Below are positions 46,950 through 58,018 of a DNA stretch of 64,000 bases, one piece after another. The stretch comes from Cerrena zonata (lineage: Eukaryota; Basidiomycota; Agaricomycetes; Polyporales; Cerrenaceae), in contig JASBNA010000062.1 in the NCBI GenBank assembly GCA_038087015.1, forward strand, positions 124,001-188,000, written 5' to 3'. Position numbers and translations under genes: made by a program. The notes beneath the pieces were generated by a model. The model worked only from the letters and a program-made list of their open reading frames with translations. It made no database searches and was not told where the DNA came from. The first letter of the stretch is position 1, and every line of letters starts with the position of its first letter.

Positions 46950-47142
46950 AACATTTGCTCACCCGAACAAAAGCGTTTTCTGACTCATTGTGCTCGTTTT
47001 ATCCTTCATGACAATCGTCTGTGGCTGGTGAAGAAGGACCAGAAGCCACGTCTTGTGACTACTGACCGAACTCGCCGAAATTTCATTATAGCAGAGATTC
47101 ACAACATAGGTAGACATCGTAGTCGGGATGAGACTTATATGG
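46950..47142 (+). pseudogene. Ty3/gypsy-type integrase zinc-domain fragment
   Basis: The open stretch reads SPEQKRFLTHCARFILHDNR, LWLVKKDQKPRLV and IIAEIHNIGRHRSRDETY. The spacing of the His residues in the last motif resembles the integrase H2C2 zinc domain that precedes the catalytic core in LTR retrotransposons. It ends at the fold-back element without any core domain. Confidence 0.6.
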
Positions 47143-47152
47143 GTAATATATA

Positions 47153-47664
47153 TGGGCTATATAGAGTCCAATAATTACTTTTCGCGGTAAGTGTTCAAAT
47201 TTCAAGATTTCGCGGCAGGTTGTCAACTTCGTCTGTCAAATCCGCGGCAAGTGATGAACATCCGAGAAATTCCGCGCGAAGTCGAAAACACTTTTTTTAC
47301 GCGACCAGTTGTGGCGATACTATGAAGCCTTCAAGTCGCCTCTGATACGGATGGGCTTGTGATAATGAGGGTTAGTATGTACTTCGAAGCTATCAGACTT
47401 GTATTAGTAAAGTCCTATTGCTCCCTTGTATGCAACATTAACATGTATTTAGCTATCAATCCGAGTCTAAGATAAGACTTTCTATATGACATGCTAAGAT
47501 CACCACAACTGGTCGCGTAAAAAATGTGTTTTCGACTTCGCGCGGAATTTCTCGGATGTTCATCACTTGCCGCGGATTTGACAGACGAAGTTGACAACCT
47601 GCCGCGAAATCTTGAAATTTGAACACTTACCGCGAAAAGTAATTATTGGACTCTATATAGCCCA
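47153..47664. mobile_element. 512-bp fold-back element with ~166-bp arms
   Basis: Both arms start TGGGCTATATAGAGTCCAAT and are nearly perfect inverted copies for about 166 bp, to CCAGTTGTGG, leaving a centre of about 180 bp. TA flanks both ends (47151-47152, 47665-47666). CGCGGYAAGTG-like words recur within each arm. It would fold into one long hairpin. Confidence 0.9.
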
Positions 47665-47667
47665 TAC

Positions 47668-48203
47668 AACTTGCAGACGTTTCGTTGTTTTTATGAACAT
47701 CCCAAGAGCGTTGCGATTGTTGGCGTTCCTCAAAGTTTTTGTGGCAAGGATGTGTGAGGTGGTAAGGGAGCGTCCTCGGAATCGGGCTCGTAATCCTGAG
47801 TGCAGGTGGCTGTACGACTTGCATTGGATTAGGAAGTGATCTACTGTCTCATTGACATCGTTACAGGCGGGGCAGACGGGCGAGGGGACTTTCTGGATAC
47901 GATAAAGGTGGCGATTCAGCGAGATATGACCAGTGCGAAGCTGGAAGATAAGACTGGATTTGTGCTTCCTGATGGTCTTTGAAAGCTTAACGAATTTGGG
48001 AGAGGGGAGAGTGTGATCGTAGCCGGAAATGTGTCTGTATCTCGGCGATTTCTTCCACTCCTTCTTGGCATTAATTTTCAGCTTCGTTACGATGTTCTGT
48101 CGATGATGCGCTGATTGGCTAAGAAGGTCACCTGCCGTAGCCTGACCAATTTTCCAGGCAATTCCATTGCCCAGATCACTATGAGGCCCTCTCGGGACAT
48201 TCT
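47668..48203 (-). pseudogene. LINE (non-LTR retrotransposon) 3' coding fragment
   Basis: The minus strand reads an RNase-H-like tail into the typical C-terminal zinc region: KINAKKEWKKSPRYRHISGY, SSLIFQLRTGHISLNRHLYR, SPVCPACNDVNETVDHFLIQC and RNANNRNALGMFIKTTKRL. The CPAC...HFLIQC motif is characteristic of fungal LINE ORF2 ends. The 5' part is absent and the 3' side stops at the fold-back element. Confidence 0.75.
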
Positions 48204-48475
48204 GAAGACAGTAAAATCATTATTTATTTGTTGGTATTGGCATTCGGCGGAGCGGTGAGCTGTCTTCATTGACGTTCAGTCGGTTCCAAAAGGTATTCAT
48301 TGTTATTTCTATGATGTGGCAATCTATAGAGTATTGGTGTAGCAATAAAGGCGAAAGGGTGTAGTATTGTATGAAGGTCATGGAGGATGGAAAGACGACA
48401 GTGGCAGACTGTCATTTTCCGGCTTGGTATCTGGGCGCTTCGTACTTGGTATAGATTTAGTTGGAGTCCAATCGA

Positions 48476-50804
48476 CTACAGAGTACCCACGTCCACTGCA
48501 GGAGCTGTACCTTTCTCTACTAGACCAAGTGTAAGTTTATCGACTTCGAAATATATCTGTCCCTCTTTGAACCTAGCATATTCACTACTTTTGACTGTGA
48601 GACCGGAATGTGTAGCATCATTGGTCACCGTATTAGTCAGGCTAGCCGTTTCACGTATAGAGACCCCAAATAACATCCATGGAATCATAGCAACCCCCGC
48701 AACCACAATTTTGATTCCAATAACACGGAGAGCATCATTTCCTCGATAGGTTCCTGTACGTAACGTCCCACTTGAAATCTCATAAAGATAGTCATTGCGA
48801 GAGGAAAATAATGAAACAAGTGCGAGACCATGTCGAGCACCATTCACCTTCGCTTGGAAGAAGTGTCGTATTTCGGCAATTTCATCTGCTTTTGTCTATT
48901 GTGACAGACATTTAGTATAGTGCAGTATTAGGAACATAATAATCAACTCACCTTCACCACTCTAGAGATGCGTGTCTGATCCAAGGGTTTTGGTTCCTCT
49001 TTCCACGCCGAGCGGATGTATTGATTGTCTGACATTTCAACTCGGGCCCATCTCTGAACCTCTCCTTTCCAATCATTAGGAATAGGCTTGCCTTCAGCTT
49101 CCTCCAAGTATTGCTGCATTGCTATTCTCTCAGCACCATGCAATTTGATTGGCTTCTCGTCTTTCGGATGGTGAAGAATACAGTTGTCGCTTAGGTTACA
49201 AGAGTTCGAAAGTAGGATGCGAGTCTCAGGATCCAGATCAGGTACCATTGCTCGCAAGGGATTTGTTTGAGCACGCAAGAGTCCACACTGAGAGACGTTG
49301 GCGTAGACATGAGAAAACTGACGGATCTCACTAGTGAGATTGCCAAAGGTACGTCCCAAGAGCCACTGAGAGTAGATTGAGCATGGTCCCAGCCGGGTGA
49401 CTTCACGCGCAAGGTGTCCAAGGACATGGATACACGGTCGGCAGAAGTGTAGACGTTCCTTTTTACGCTTATAGTAAAGCTGCTCAAAATCGACCACAAT
49501 GGCCATCATTTCCTGAAGGTCAGCGGCTTTGATTGTTTTCTGGTGAAGCAGCCGCATCGCTCGTATAAGTTTGCAGAAGTGACGCCAGTATTTACAATTT
49601 TTAGATATTGTGAATTAATTTATATGCACGTAATACTACTTGAAGATCTAGAGTAACTCACCTGTCCGGAAGAACCTTGTACAACATAGCAGGTCCGTAT
49701 CGCAGAGAAGAGTTCCGAATCCTTTGGCTTTGTACCCGCTGTTGATCTGAGCAAGACCGGGTCCATCGGCGCTGGCGAGCATGAAGTAGAGGTGCTTGTT
49801 ACTGACACATTTATCGATGGCATTCCAGACAGTAAGCCCCTGTGGGTGGTTTTGGAGGGCAGCAAGATGATAGAAGCTGGGGAAAATAAAGGTATAAAGA
49901 AGCTTGGACTTTTTGGGACCAGGAACGAAGCCACCAGGTAGGACGAATCGTCTTTCGTATCGTTTGTCGGGCCCAATCTAGTAGAGGATCCAGATCCACA
50001 TCCAGCGGTCAGACACTTTATTTCGGAGTCGTTGTGCGCCATCCGCGGCCATCCCGATGACAATATGGTCTTCGCCAAGCTCCCCAGGAACGTACAACTC
50101 TTCGTACTCGCTCCCATCGAATATGTCCGTGTACCCTGCATGAACATCAGAATCTGATAGGTCATAGAGCTGCTCAGAAAGGCGGGTGCGGTACTCCATC
50201 GCCGTTGCTGTCTCAACTGACTGGAATAAAGCTTGGATTTGAGGACCAATGGGAATGGTGTGGAATGTCTGGCGAGGAACTTTTCGGTTACCTTGGACTC
50301 GATATCTCGACGGGCCGCAGATGGGGCAGTGCAAGTGGTTCGAGAAATAGTCCTACAAAGGCAATACAACTATTAATACACATATCGTGTATCAGTGATG
50401 TGACTCCTGTGAGCTCCGTGATTTTCTGCTTTACCGCGGCGTAGCTTAGAATGCGGGAGTTAGGATTTCGTTCGATAAAAATCTTCCGTACACCCCTCAT
50501 ATGTCCGTTGTGAGCAATTTTGCAGGGTGAGGAAGAGGTTGAGGGACGTTCGAAGATCGATATCGGCTTTGATCTCTTCTTGTACTGCTCCTTGCGGCGG
50601 ATTATGGCATCGCTCTCGCAGAAAAGATGGCTGAATATCGAGAGATGCTGCTTGGAACGCAGCAATGAAGTCGAGTGTTGCTTGGATTAGTGGAATTTGC
50701 GACCGACGTCCAGCATCGGGTCGCGGTTCATTTGCTCCAGTGCCAGGATGGTAATTATCCTGTTCACCAAGCGCGTCGTCTTTGTCTGAGGTCCAACTTG
50801 GCAC
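48476..50804 (-). pseudogene. Plavaka-type transposase, internally deleted
   Basis: Plavaka proteins are CACTA-related fungal transposases. In order: SLNLFLTLQNCSQRTYEG, LSYAAVKQKITELTGVTSLI, HDMCINSCIAFVG, CPICGPSRYR, RQTFHTIPIGPQIQALFQS, IVIGMAADGAQRLRNKVSDR, VLPGGFVPGPKKSKLLYTF and FMLASADGPGLAQINS. A jump then leads to YWRHFCKLIRAMRLLHQK, CRPCIHVLGHLAREVTRLGP and RTFGNLTSEIRQ, and the last exon carries EIRHFFQ and RHGLALVSLFSSRNDYLYE. About 100 residues expected between ADGPG and YWRHF are missing. Frameshifts occur near 50500 and 50340. The introns are short and near 48900 and 49600. Terminal repeats were not identified. Confidence 0.8.
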
Positions 50805-51123
50805 TCGTTTTTCTGACGATTTGCAAGGTTATGCTTGGGATTATTTGGTCCTGCTGCAAATCAAGTTCTACCTGTCTGTTGTTACCTCCAACACCCAAAT
50901 TCATATCCCCTCCCATCGATACTTGATATACTCCGACAAGGGTGGAAAGATCAAAGAGTTCCGCTCTTACTGCAGTGGGCTCCCCGCACCAGAGTGCTTT
51001 AAAAACCCACTCGGGTACAAATTTCCTTGGTTGCCCCGCAGTGTCCTCCTCGCTTTCCTCAACTTGGTTGTTTACCTCGCTGAAAGCAAACAACCTGATA
51101 TTGATGGAAACTTAGTGCCATAG
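50764..51123. other. Overlapping ORFs on both strands, unresolved
   Basis: A plus frame (50782-51123, CFKNPLGYKFPWLPRSVLLA) and a minus frame (51093-50764, QPRKFVPEWVFKALWCGEP) are both open and protein-like. I cannot decide between them. Confidence 0.3.
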
Positions 51124-51407
51124 TGCAGTAGAGGATGGCGAGCCGGGAACAGGTTATTCTGGTTATTTTCGGAAAATCGAGAATGGTATGAGTGTCGTTG
51201 TAAGAAGTCAATATCTAGGGTGTAGATAAAAGGAGGAGAAATATAGGAAGGTAAGTTTAGTGAAAAACGCTCGAATAGCGTATGAAGTGCCATGATGCAC
51301 TCGACGCGGTACATTGAAAAGTGAGATCGAGAAAGTGATGGGATCATGATAAAAGCTAGAGTGACGCATACCGGTACGTAATCCACTAGATGTGAAAGAA
51401 TAAAAAG
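51124..51407. other. No gene recognised
   Basis: A spacer. Confidence 0.4.
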
Positions 51408-52183
51408 TCACAAGATTGTAGTGGGTACAAAGTCAATGATAAAGCTTTGGAGCAACCAAATATCTTGTCGGCCTGCCAGTTTTACCATGCGATGTGTTGT
51501 TACTGACACAACAGCAGAGGCGTTTCGATGATTTATAACGTTGTCCTGTACAGGAGGTAGAGATGTGCCAGAGGTATTTGTGTCATGATGTTCAGGTCCC
51601 GGCTGGGGCTCAGCCTTAGGAACTTGATTGTCATGAAGTATAATGAGCGAAAGGAAGTAGTCGCCATCCTTGAACAATTCCTTCAAGTTGGCGATCTCCT
51701 TCTGAGTCTCTGAAGAGGACTGCTGAAGAATGAGTAGTGCGATCCAACATGCGAGACTTTCATAGGCCCCTTGTAAAGTAGAAATGAGCCACCCCACTAG
51801 GACAGGATATTGCTCATCGTGACGGTAGAGGGCAGTCTCCACTCTCACAGCGGAGAATCCGACTTGTGCCCTTTGAGTGCAAGTAATTAACTTGCGAAAA
51901 ACATTCTAAATATCTTTCGCATGTTTTCTAGTGTCACAAGTCGCGGCGGGATACCACACAACATGCCATATATGGAGTTTTGAACGCGGGAGGTCACGCT
52001 TCTGTCACGACCTGTTTGTTTAAAAAAACATTCTAAATCTCTTTCACACGGTAAGTAATTACTTACGCTCTTAGGTTGCAAGTTAGAATCTCCGCTGTGT
52101 CTACGAGCATTGATGATGAGTTTCGCAATGATAGCTACGGGGGTACTCCGGTGGGTGGGTAAGCCCTTAAGAGCTTCATACAT
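51408..52183 (-). CDS. Spliced unknown protein
   Basis: The N-terminal frame from 52183 (MYEALKGLPTHRSTPVAIIA, LIINARRHSGDSN) can be joined through a short intron starting GTAAGTAATTACTTAC to downstream frames, including 51848-51408 (YPVLVGWLISTLQGAYESLA, LFKDGDYFLSLIILHDNQ). The intron borders in the middle are uncertain, and a stop in the 51887 region means it may be broken. No family is recognised. It sits divergently next to the condensin fragment. Confidence 0.35.
52051..52066. repeat. 16-bp palindromic splice-donor-like site
   Basis: GTAAGTAATTACTTAC is a perfect palindrome with a consensus 5' splice site on each strand. Confidence 0.8.
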
Positions 52184-53563
52184 CGTGGGATAGAAATTGG
52201 TGTAGGAAACGCTTTACGGCCATGAGTGACGACGAATTGGATAGTGTGAAGGTTCAGGTTCGTCGAAGCGTAAAAAGTCGTAAACTTACTTTTCTTGTCG
52301 AAGCTTCTTGACTGATGCTTATGCTTTCTATTTGTCTTGTAGGAAGAAATCTCGTGGTGATGACGAGACGGATATCGACGAGGAACCAGAAGGAGAGGAC
52401 GAGGAAGAGCCTGCAGAAGGCCAAGAGATGGATCAGGATGGGCCTCGTACACCCAAGAAGAAGAAAAAACCCCGTAAATTCGAAATCAATCTCGTCGCTC
52501 TGGCAAACGAGCAGGAAGCTTTGGCTACGCTCGCTAGTAACGAAGTTTTACATTTGAAGCTCCGAAAACGTTATCACGCGGAGGCCCTCAACTTCGTTAG
52601 GTAGATCGAAGGTGCAATGGAGACAGAAGCTATTGGCTTCAACTAACAAGTTGGAAGTCCTCGAGGCTATTGAATTCTTCAGAGTCACCTACTCGTATGC
52701 GTTTGACGGCGCTGAGGTATATGATTTTTCTCCCCACATTTACACAGTAACTAATCTTCGAAACCTAGGCTGGCATTCGCAAAATGCTCCACCTGATCTG
52801 GCAGAAGGACAATTCCTCGACCTCCGAGTACAGAAAGGAGATCAAGGGAGTCCGTTCCAGACTTCTTGAGTGTTATCGCAGCTTGTACTTCGGCCCAATT
52901 CCCGACATGGAACCAAAACAGCAAGTCAATCGAATTGCCAAGAACATGATCGAGTGCGTGTGCGTACTATTTACGATCAGCAGATTGGCTGACATCATTA
53001 CAGGCAAACGTACAAAAGCTACTCTTGCGGAGCTGACCAGTCTGGAAGAGATGATGCGAATCATGATGGAGGACGGTCAGGTTCATCTCGGCGTCATCGG
53101 AAAAATGTGGCAAGTCTACAGTACGTCCTTTCACGTTCTATTTACTCCATATTCTCAGGCTAACGAATGCAGGCTCTGAACGACCACTATCACGGGTGCA
53201 GAGACAAGGGGTAATCATCATTCTCGGTCAAAGAGGTCCGTCGTGTCAGAGCGTGTCGAAGTTCTCGTGAAGATCGGACTAGGCAACTCGAGCAAGGTAT
53301 AGTTCGACACCATGAACCCGAAAGCAATTTCTGACCAAAATCATTAGGGTGATTTGACCTTGGTCCGGTATACATGTGTTGCATTGCAGCGTCTGAATGG
53401 CAGCGCGAAGCAGATCAAGGGTAGGCATCACATTCTCCTCTACGGGGAGTTGTACCATATCTAACTTAACTGTGTACATCAAGGCTCGTTATTCAACGAG
53501 AGCATCCGTCTCGAGATGGACAACACAACCTTCCGCAAGCTGCAGGATGCGATCGAACACCCA

Positions 53564-53604
53564 ATCTATATCTTCTATCTTCTATCTTCTTCTTCTATCT
53601 TCTA
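53564..53604 (+). repeat. TCTTCTATC-type microsatellite
   Basis: Imperfect repeats of TATCTTC follow the condensin exon ending in IEHP. Confidence 0.85.
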
Positions 53605-53649
53605 TACATCTAAAGCAAAGACACATACCGAAAAAGGCAAGCAAGTGAT

Positions 53650-54190
53650 TATGTCACTAAAGTTATTAGGTCATCACCGTATTTGGTAGGAATGGCTGTC
53701 TTGCGCAGAGCGCGGCCCGGAGGGCGGCACTCTACTAAATAGGTCGCAAAATAAAGTAAAGTACAGTAGAAACTAAGATAGTAGGGATTGCGAAGTATTA
53801 AGGGGGGCAGAAATTATAAACACTATCTCTACTGTAGCTGTGAGTTCTCAGGTGTATTCTACATTGCTGATGACTATTAAAAGCGAAATTATAAGATAGA
53901 AATAAGTAGTATTAATAGGATATAACTCAATAAACTTGGTTATAAATAATATGACCTCAACAAGCACGGACAGAGGGAGAAAGATGGAATCAATACTTTT
54001 GGCCTGAGAGTGCACATATGAGCCAATCCATTGAAATACCATACCCATTGAAATTGCTCATACTTTCGAAAACTGAATAATTGAATAAATGTAATATACA
54101 AGGGCACACCGTGCCCTATTCATAATAAATAATTTATCTTCAGAGGGCCTTCGGCCCTCTATGAATTTTTTCCCTTGCTGTAGGCTGCGT
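53650..54190 (-). repeat. AT-rich repeat with GC hairpins, copy 2
   Basis: An inverted, diverged counterpart of 24763-25430. It has the block CGCGGCCCGGAGGGCGGC at ~53715, a hairpin GGGCACACCGTGCCC at ~54103 and GAGGGCCTTCGGCCCTC at ~54142. It splits the condensin fragment between EHP and MAEQAVNS. Confidence 0.65.
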
Positions 54191-54680
54191 ATGACCGTGG
54201 TGACCACGGGCGTTATATTCTAGTAGTTTGGTATGGCCGAGCAAGCTGTCAACTCGATCTATGCACTCCTCCAGCGACCTGAAATTCTCTGCGATAACAT
54301 CATCAAGAACCTGACTCGACGTGCCTTTTCTCCTAAGAAGTCTGCAAATAAATCACAGCCACGTCCGAAATCTCAAGACCCGGATGCTATGGCTGAGGAC
54401 AACCAGGCGGAGGAGGCCAATCGTACTGCTACACAAGGGGGTGACGATGGGGAAGACAAGGACGTCGGTGATGCCTTTGAACTCAGTCAACTGCTCTTCA
54501 TAGTAGGACATGTCGCCATCAAGCATATTGTGTACTTGGAACTTGTCGAGCGTGAACAAGGCAAGTCTTCAACATTTACAACCGGATATATTCAGTCATG
54601 TTGACGTCTATCATTTGTTCAGCTGAGAAGCTAGCAAATCGTGCTCCAGCCTCTAAGGATACAAAGGAACTTAGAACATA

Positions 54681-55367
54681 CAGAGGCAAGGGCGCGAAGC
54701 ATATCCTTCGTCGAAATGAATCCAATGGAGAGAATAGCCAATCTCGTTTTGAGATAGCCTTTCTGGGATGCCTCTCCAATATGACAAGATAGATTGCGTT
54801 GGGCAGAGATGACAAGCCCTCGTTCGTGAGCATCACATATGGAATCTAGTCGGCATCGTTCTGACTTCTGGCGCCACTGTGGACGACATATGCTTTCTAG
54901 CTCCCGCTCAAACCTCTTGATTAAGGCCTCTAGTTGGGCTCGTCTGTGAGCGGGTTTATCCCGCATTGAGGAAAGTCTGTTCTCGATTTCTTGTTGTCAT
55001 ACTTCCCTTGTGCGCCGAACCCGATCCAACTCGATTAGGTAGGCGTGACACCATAAACGATCACATCGCTTCCAAATAACCCTCTGACCTGATGTATCTC
55101 GTATGTGGGCGTTCGAGAGTCTCGAATCTCTCTCGCTACCGCCAGGCAGACGGATCACACTGGCTATGCTCTATGGGATCAAGCTGAATCCTGATTGCCT
55201 TTTCTGAATCAGATAGAAGTAATGACTTTCGAATACAAGGGAGTAATACTATGCACGACATACGTAATGTTATGACCTGTTCCTTCATACGAATTCATTG
55301 TGGGCCTCGCGGACCGTTTTTAGCTTATCAACTGCCATTTTGATATCCTTCGATATCTCTTCTAGCG
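54681..55367. other. Possible minus-strand remnant
   Basis: A minus frame at 54966-54631 (AHRRAQLEALIKRFERELES) is charged and helical. It has no known relative and overlaps the end of the condensin fragment. Confidence 0.3.
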
Positions 55368-57292
55368 ATGAAAGGAGTCAAAGTACTCCCGTATGCCTTT
55401 TCTCCTGACATGGAGTTCCATAACCATCTTCTCAAAATTAATCCTAGGAGCAGATTTCATGCAAGGGGTGATTCTGACAGATTCATACAGAGGCATAACA
55501 GCTCCTTATATGATGCTATGTGTCACTATCAATATATTACTGCCCTAAGTACTGGAAAAACGAGTACAAAAGGCATTCTACTATGCAATTTGGATACGGG
55601 TCCTTTGTCGGTTAAAATGTTACAGAAATCGAGTTCCCCAAGAGGAACGTGAATGAATCCTCGTGTGTCGGAGCTAAAACGATCGTGTTGTATAGGTAAG
55701 TCCGAGGTAATGACAGTCAAAGCATTTAAGCACTATGAAACATTTGCTGGAGAATACCAAGCCCCGCCATGCAGTCAGAATTCGATATTCCGCGGTCTCT
55801 CCAACTTATAACAGCTATCTCTCCCGATGTCTCTTCATCCTGCAAAGGGATAATACCTGGGCGGGAGAGAGTAAAATTCCAGGACCAGGACATGGGTCTC
55901 TCGAGAATGCTTGATGCGCTCGTTTTCTTCTTCCGCACGAACCACAGAGATCGCAAAGTCTTTGCTATGTCGTTCAGCATCAACGAAAAGCGGGGTGAAG
56001 CCGTTGCTACACTTGCTGCTAATAACCCTGAGGATGTCGCTCAATCCTCATCACCTCAACTCGTCCTGCAGACTACCTGGGATGCCATGGCCCGAATTTC
56101 CAGGGAGAACGCGCTTTCTCCAAAATCAGACGCCGTCGTTCACCTTAGCGTGGACTTGGCCAAGACACTACTCACCCGTCACACCGAACTCCTTCTTCGA
56201 CGCTTCAAAAAACGACGTTCCGACTATGGGATGTTTCGACGCGCGTACGAACAGCTAGTTGAAGAAGGACTTTATACACGGTCCAATGGATTACATGTCT
56301 ATCTTAAAAAGGTCGATAACATATACCAAGCTACCTCGACCTTGTGCACGATACTGGAGAAAAAGCAGAGGGCGGTCGAAACAGAGGATATTCGGGCTTT
56401 CTCAGAAACCCTCATGAACGAATCCCAGTACATTGAGCAGCCGAGTACGAGCATAGGAGGTTTGATTGCTTATATTCAGGATAAAGCGGGTATTTCAGGT
56501 AAATCACTGTGACATGTATACTTGTAATACCATGCTTACATGTATTCAATAGAGGAGGGTAACTTCGATCTTTTCCGTTATGTGAAGAAACTGTGGACCC
56601 CTGCCATCCATGTCGAGAGTCTCTTGAAGTGGTGCACAAAGTCCGCTTCCCGAGAGTGTCTTAAATTCAAGCTCCGAATTCAGAGTATCCAGTCGCTTTG
56701 CAACAATGCCACAATTTCTACAAAGCCCCTCTCACCTACATCGGACAATACAGATGAACTAAAGGCTTTCATCTCTGAGGCCTATAAACGCTGTCACGCT
56801 TCACGCGATAGCAAAATGGTAGACGCTGTCATAGAGACCATGGTGGGGAGGAAACGTAGGATGATTGGAGTTTCACCGACACATTGCGAGTGCCTGCTGA
56901 TAAAATATCATCACGATCATTGGGACTCAGGCGAGGCCTATATCTATATTGCGGTCTCAAAGCTTTCCTGCTTACAGTGCGGTATTTTCCTCGACGCATA
57001 CAATGCCTTCGCCGAGGCTCAAGATCCTCCCAGAACAAAGTTCTCGGTTGCAGGAAGGCATAACCATGTCTATCCCTGTATGCTTCCGGTAATTGATGGT
57101 GCTAGCACCATCATACAAGAACATATGGAACGGATAATAACCCGTATCGTTGGAGCCATCGTTGACACGGGCATTTCAAGCATGCACACTCGGTCGTTAT
57201 CAGAGAGCACGTCGGGATCAGACTCTGGCCGCTCAGACGGGGATGATGTGATTCCATTATTTAGAAATGTCAATTCTACTTCGATTATATAG
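55368..57292 (+). CDS. OTT_1508-like nucleic-acid deaminase family protein
   Basis: Exons read MKGVKVLPYAFSPDMEFHNH, a GT-AG intron near 55548-55626, then IEFPKRNVNESSCVGAKTIV. An intron starting GTAAGT at 55698 leads to a long exon (SEFDIPRSLQLITAIS onward), and a 54-bp intron at 56499-56552 leads to the last exon. The last exon carries the zinc-deaminase signature: THCECLL (HxE) and SKLSCLQCGIF (CxxC), with YIYIAVSKLSC between and a following VAGRHNHVYP motif, as in the fungal OTT_1508-like family of the cytidine-deaminase superfamily. The catalytic His, Glu and both Cys are present and no stop or frameshift is seen. The N-terminal region is helical and unassigned, and the true start could lie upstream. 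The Ser-rich tail ends with VIPLFRNVNSTSII. The substrate is unknown. Confidence 0.75.
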
Positions 57293-58018
57293 TATGGGAC
57301 AGGCTAGATACAAAGTTTGTGATGAAGATTGGTTTCTTGCGTTCGATATATACTCTTGTTCAATCCTATTCAATTGCCATCACAAATGATATGCATCATC
57401 TTCCATTATTTTCATTTCGTTCTAGTCAGAGCATAAGCATGCTCTACAATATCCTGCCGCAGATTTAATCTTCCTCGAGCAGACGTATCTTCCTAAATGT
57501 TGCCCGTGTGTGTTAGAATGTACTTTATTCCGCATAGCTACTTAGCCGGAATTCCCCACCATGACAATAGACCTGATATCTACAATCAGTAATAATACAG
57601 GTTATTGTAGTTATCAAGTAGTTGATGGTATTGGTATACTGCAGTGCTATTGAACGAATATTTCATTCCTACAGCGCACGAAGCCGAACATTTAGACGCT
57701 GAATTCGAACAGCTAGACGCTGTGGAATAACTCAAATGCGCCGGCGTCTAAGCCATTTTCGCTCGAAAAAGTGCCAAATGTCGTGCGCATCAGCATCCAC
57801 CTAGTTAAAGTATCACAAAAACATTGTAATAGCATACTATGTATAGTATTAGCATAAGAGATAGTAAAATCGATTAACAGAAGAGACTATGACTCCTAGA
57901 ATGTCTAGTATTCTTCATCAGACTCTTCATCGGCTTTCTGAGAAGAACTTGGAGCATGTGTACCATTCCCCGTGTTCAAATTAAGGTTCTCGAGCCTTAA
58001 AATATCCGAGACAGTTTT
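57293..58018. other. No gene recognised
   Basis: Contains a copy of the dispersed 18-mer at about 57683-57700. Confidence 0.45.
57683..57700 (-). repeat. Dispersed 18-mer, copy 2
   Basis: The complement of GCGTCTAAATGTTCGGCT (one change from the other copies), followed by a second degenerate unit. Confidence 0.65.

Larger units (their letters stand above)
52217..54680 (+). pseudogene. Condensin complex subunit 1 (CND1), internal fragment
   Basis: The reading recovers conserved condensin HEAT-repeat sequence: VALANEQEALATLASNEVLH, LKLRKRYHAEALNFVR, EVLEAIEFFRVTYSYAFDGA, AGIRKMLHLIWQKDNSSTSE, MEPKQQVNRIAKNMIE, ATLAELTSLEEMMRIMMEDG, LVRYTCVALQRLNGSAKQIK and, after an insertion, MAEQAVNSIYALLQRPEI, NIIKNLTRRAFSP and LSQLLFIVGHVAIKHIVYLE. 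The usual protein is well over 1000 residues; here both ends are missing. Introns are kept (for example GAG/GTATAT to CCTAG near 52715-52769), so it was copied as DNA. Lesions: TAG at 52602-52604, a frameshift just after, loss of the segment after IIILG near 53215, and the repeat at 53650-54190. CND1 acts in chromosome condensation; this copy cannot. Confidence 0.85.

Noticed and set aside
47153..47664. Fold-back element arms as LTRs
   Set aside because: The arms are inverted, not direct, and are bordered by TA.
50782..51123. Plus-strand ORF as a definite gene
   Set aside because: An equally open, protein-like frame exists on the minus strand over the same bases. It is reported only as unresolved.
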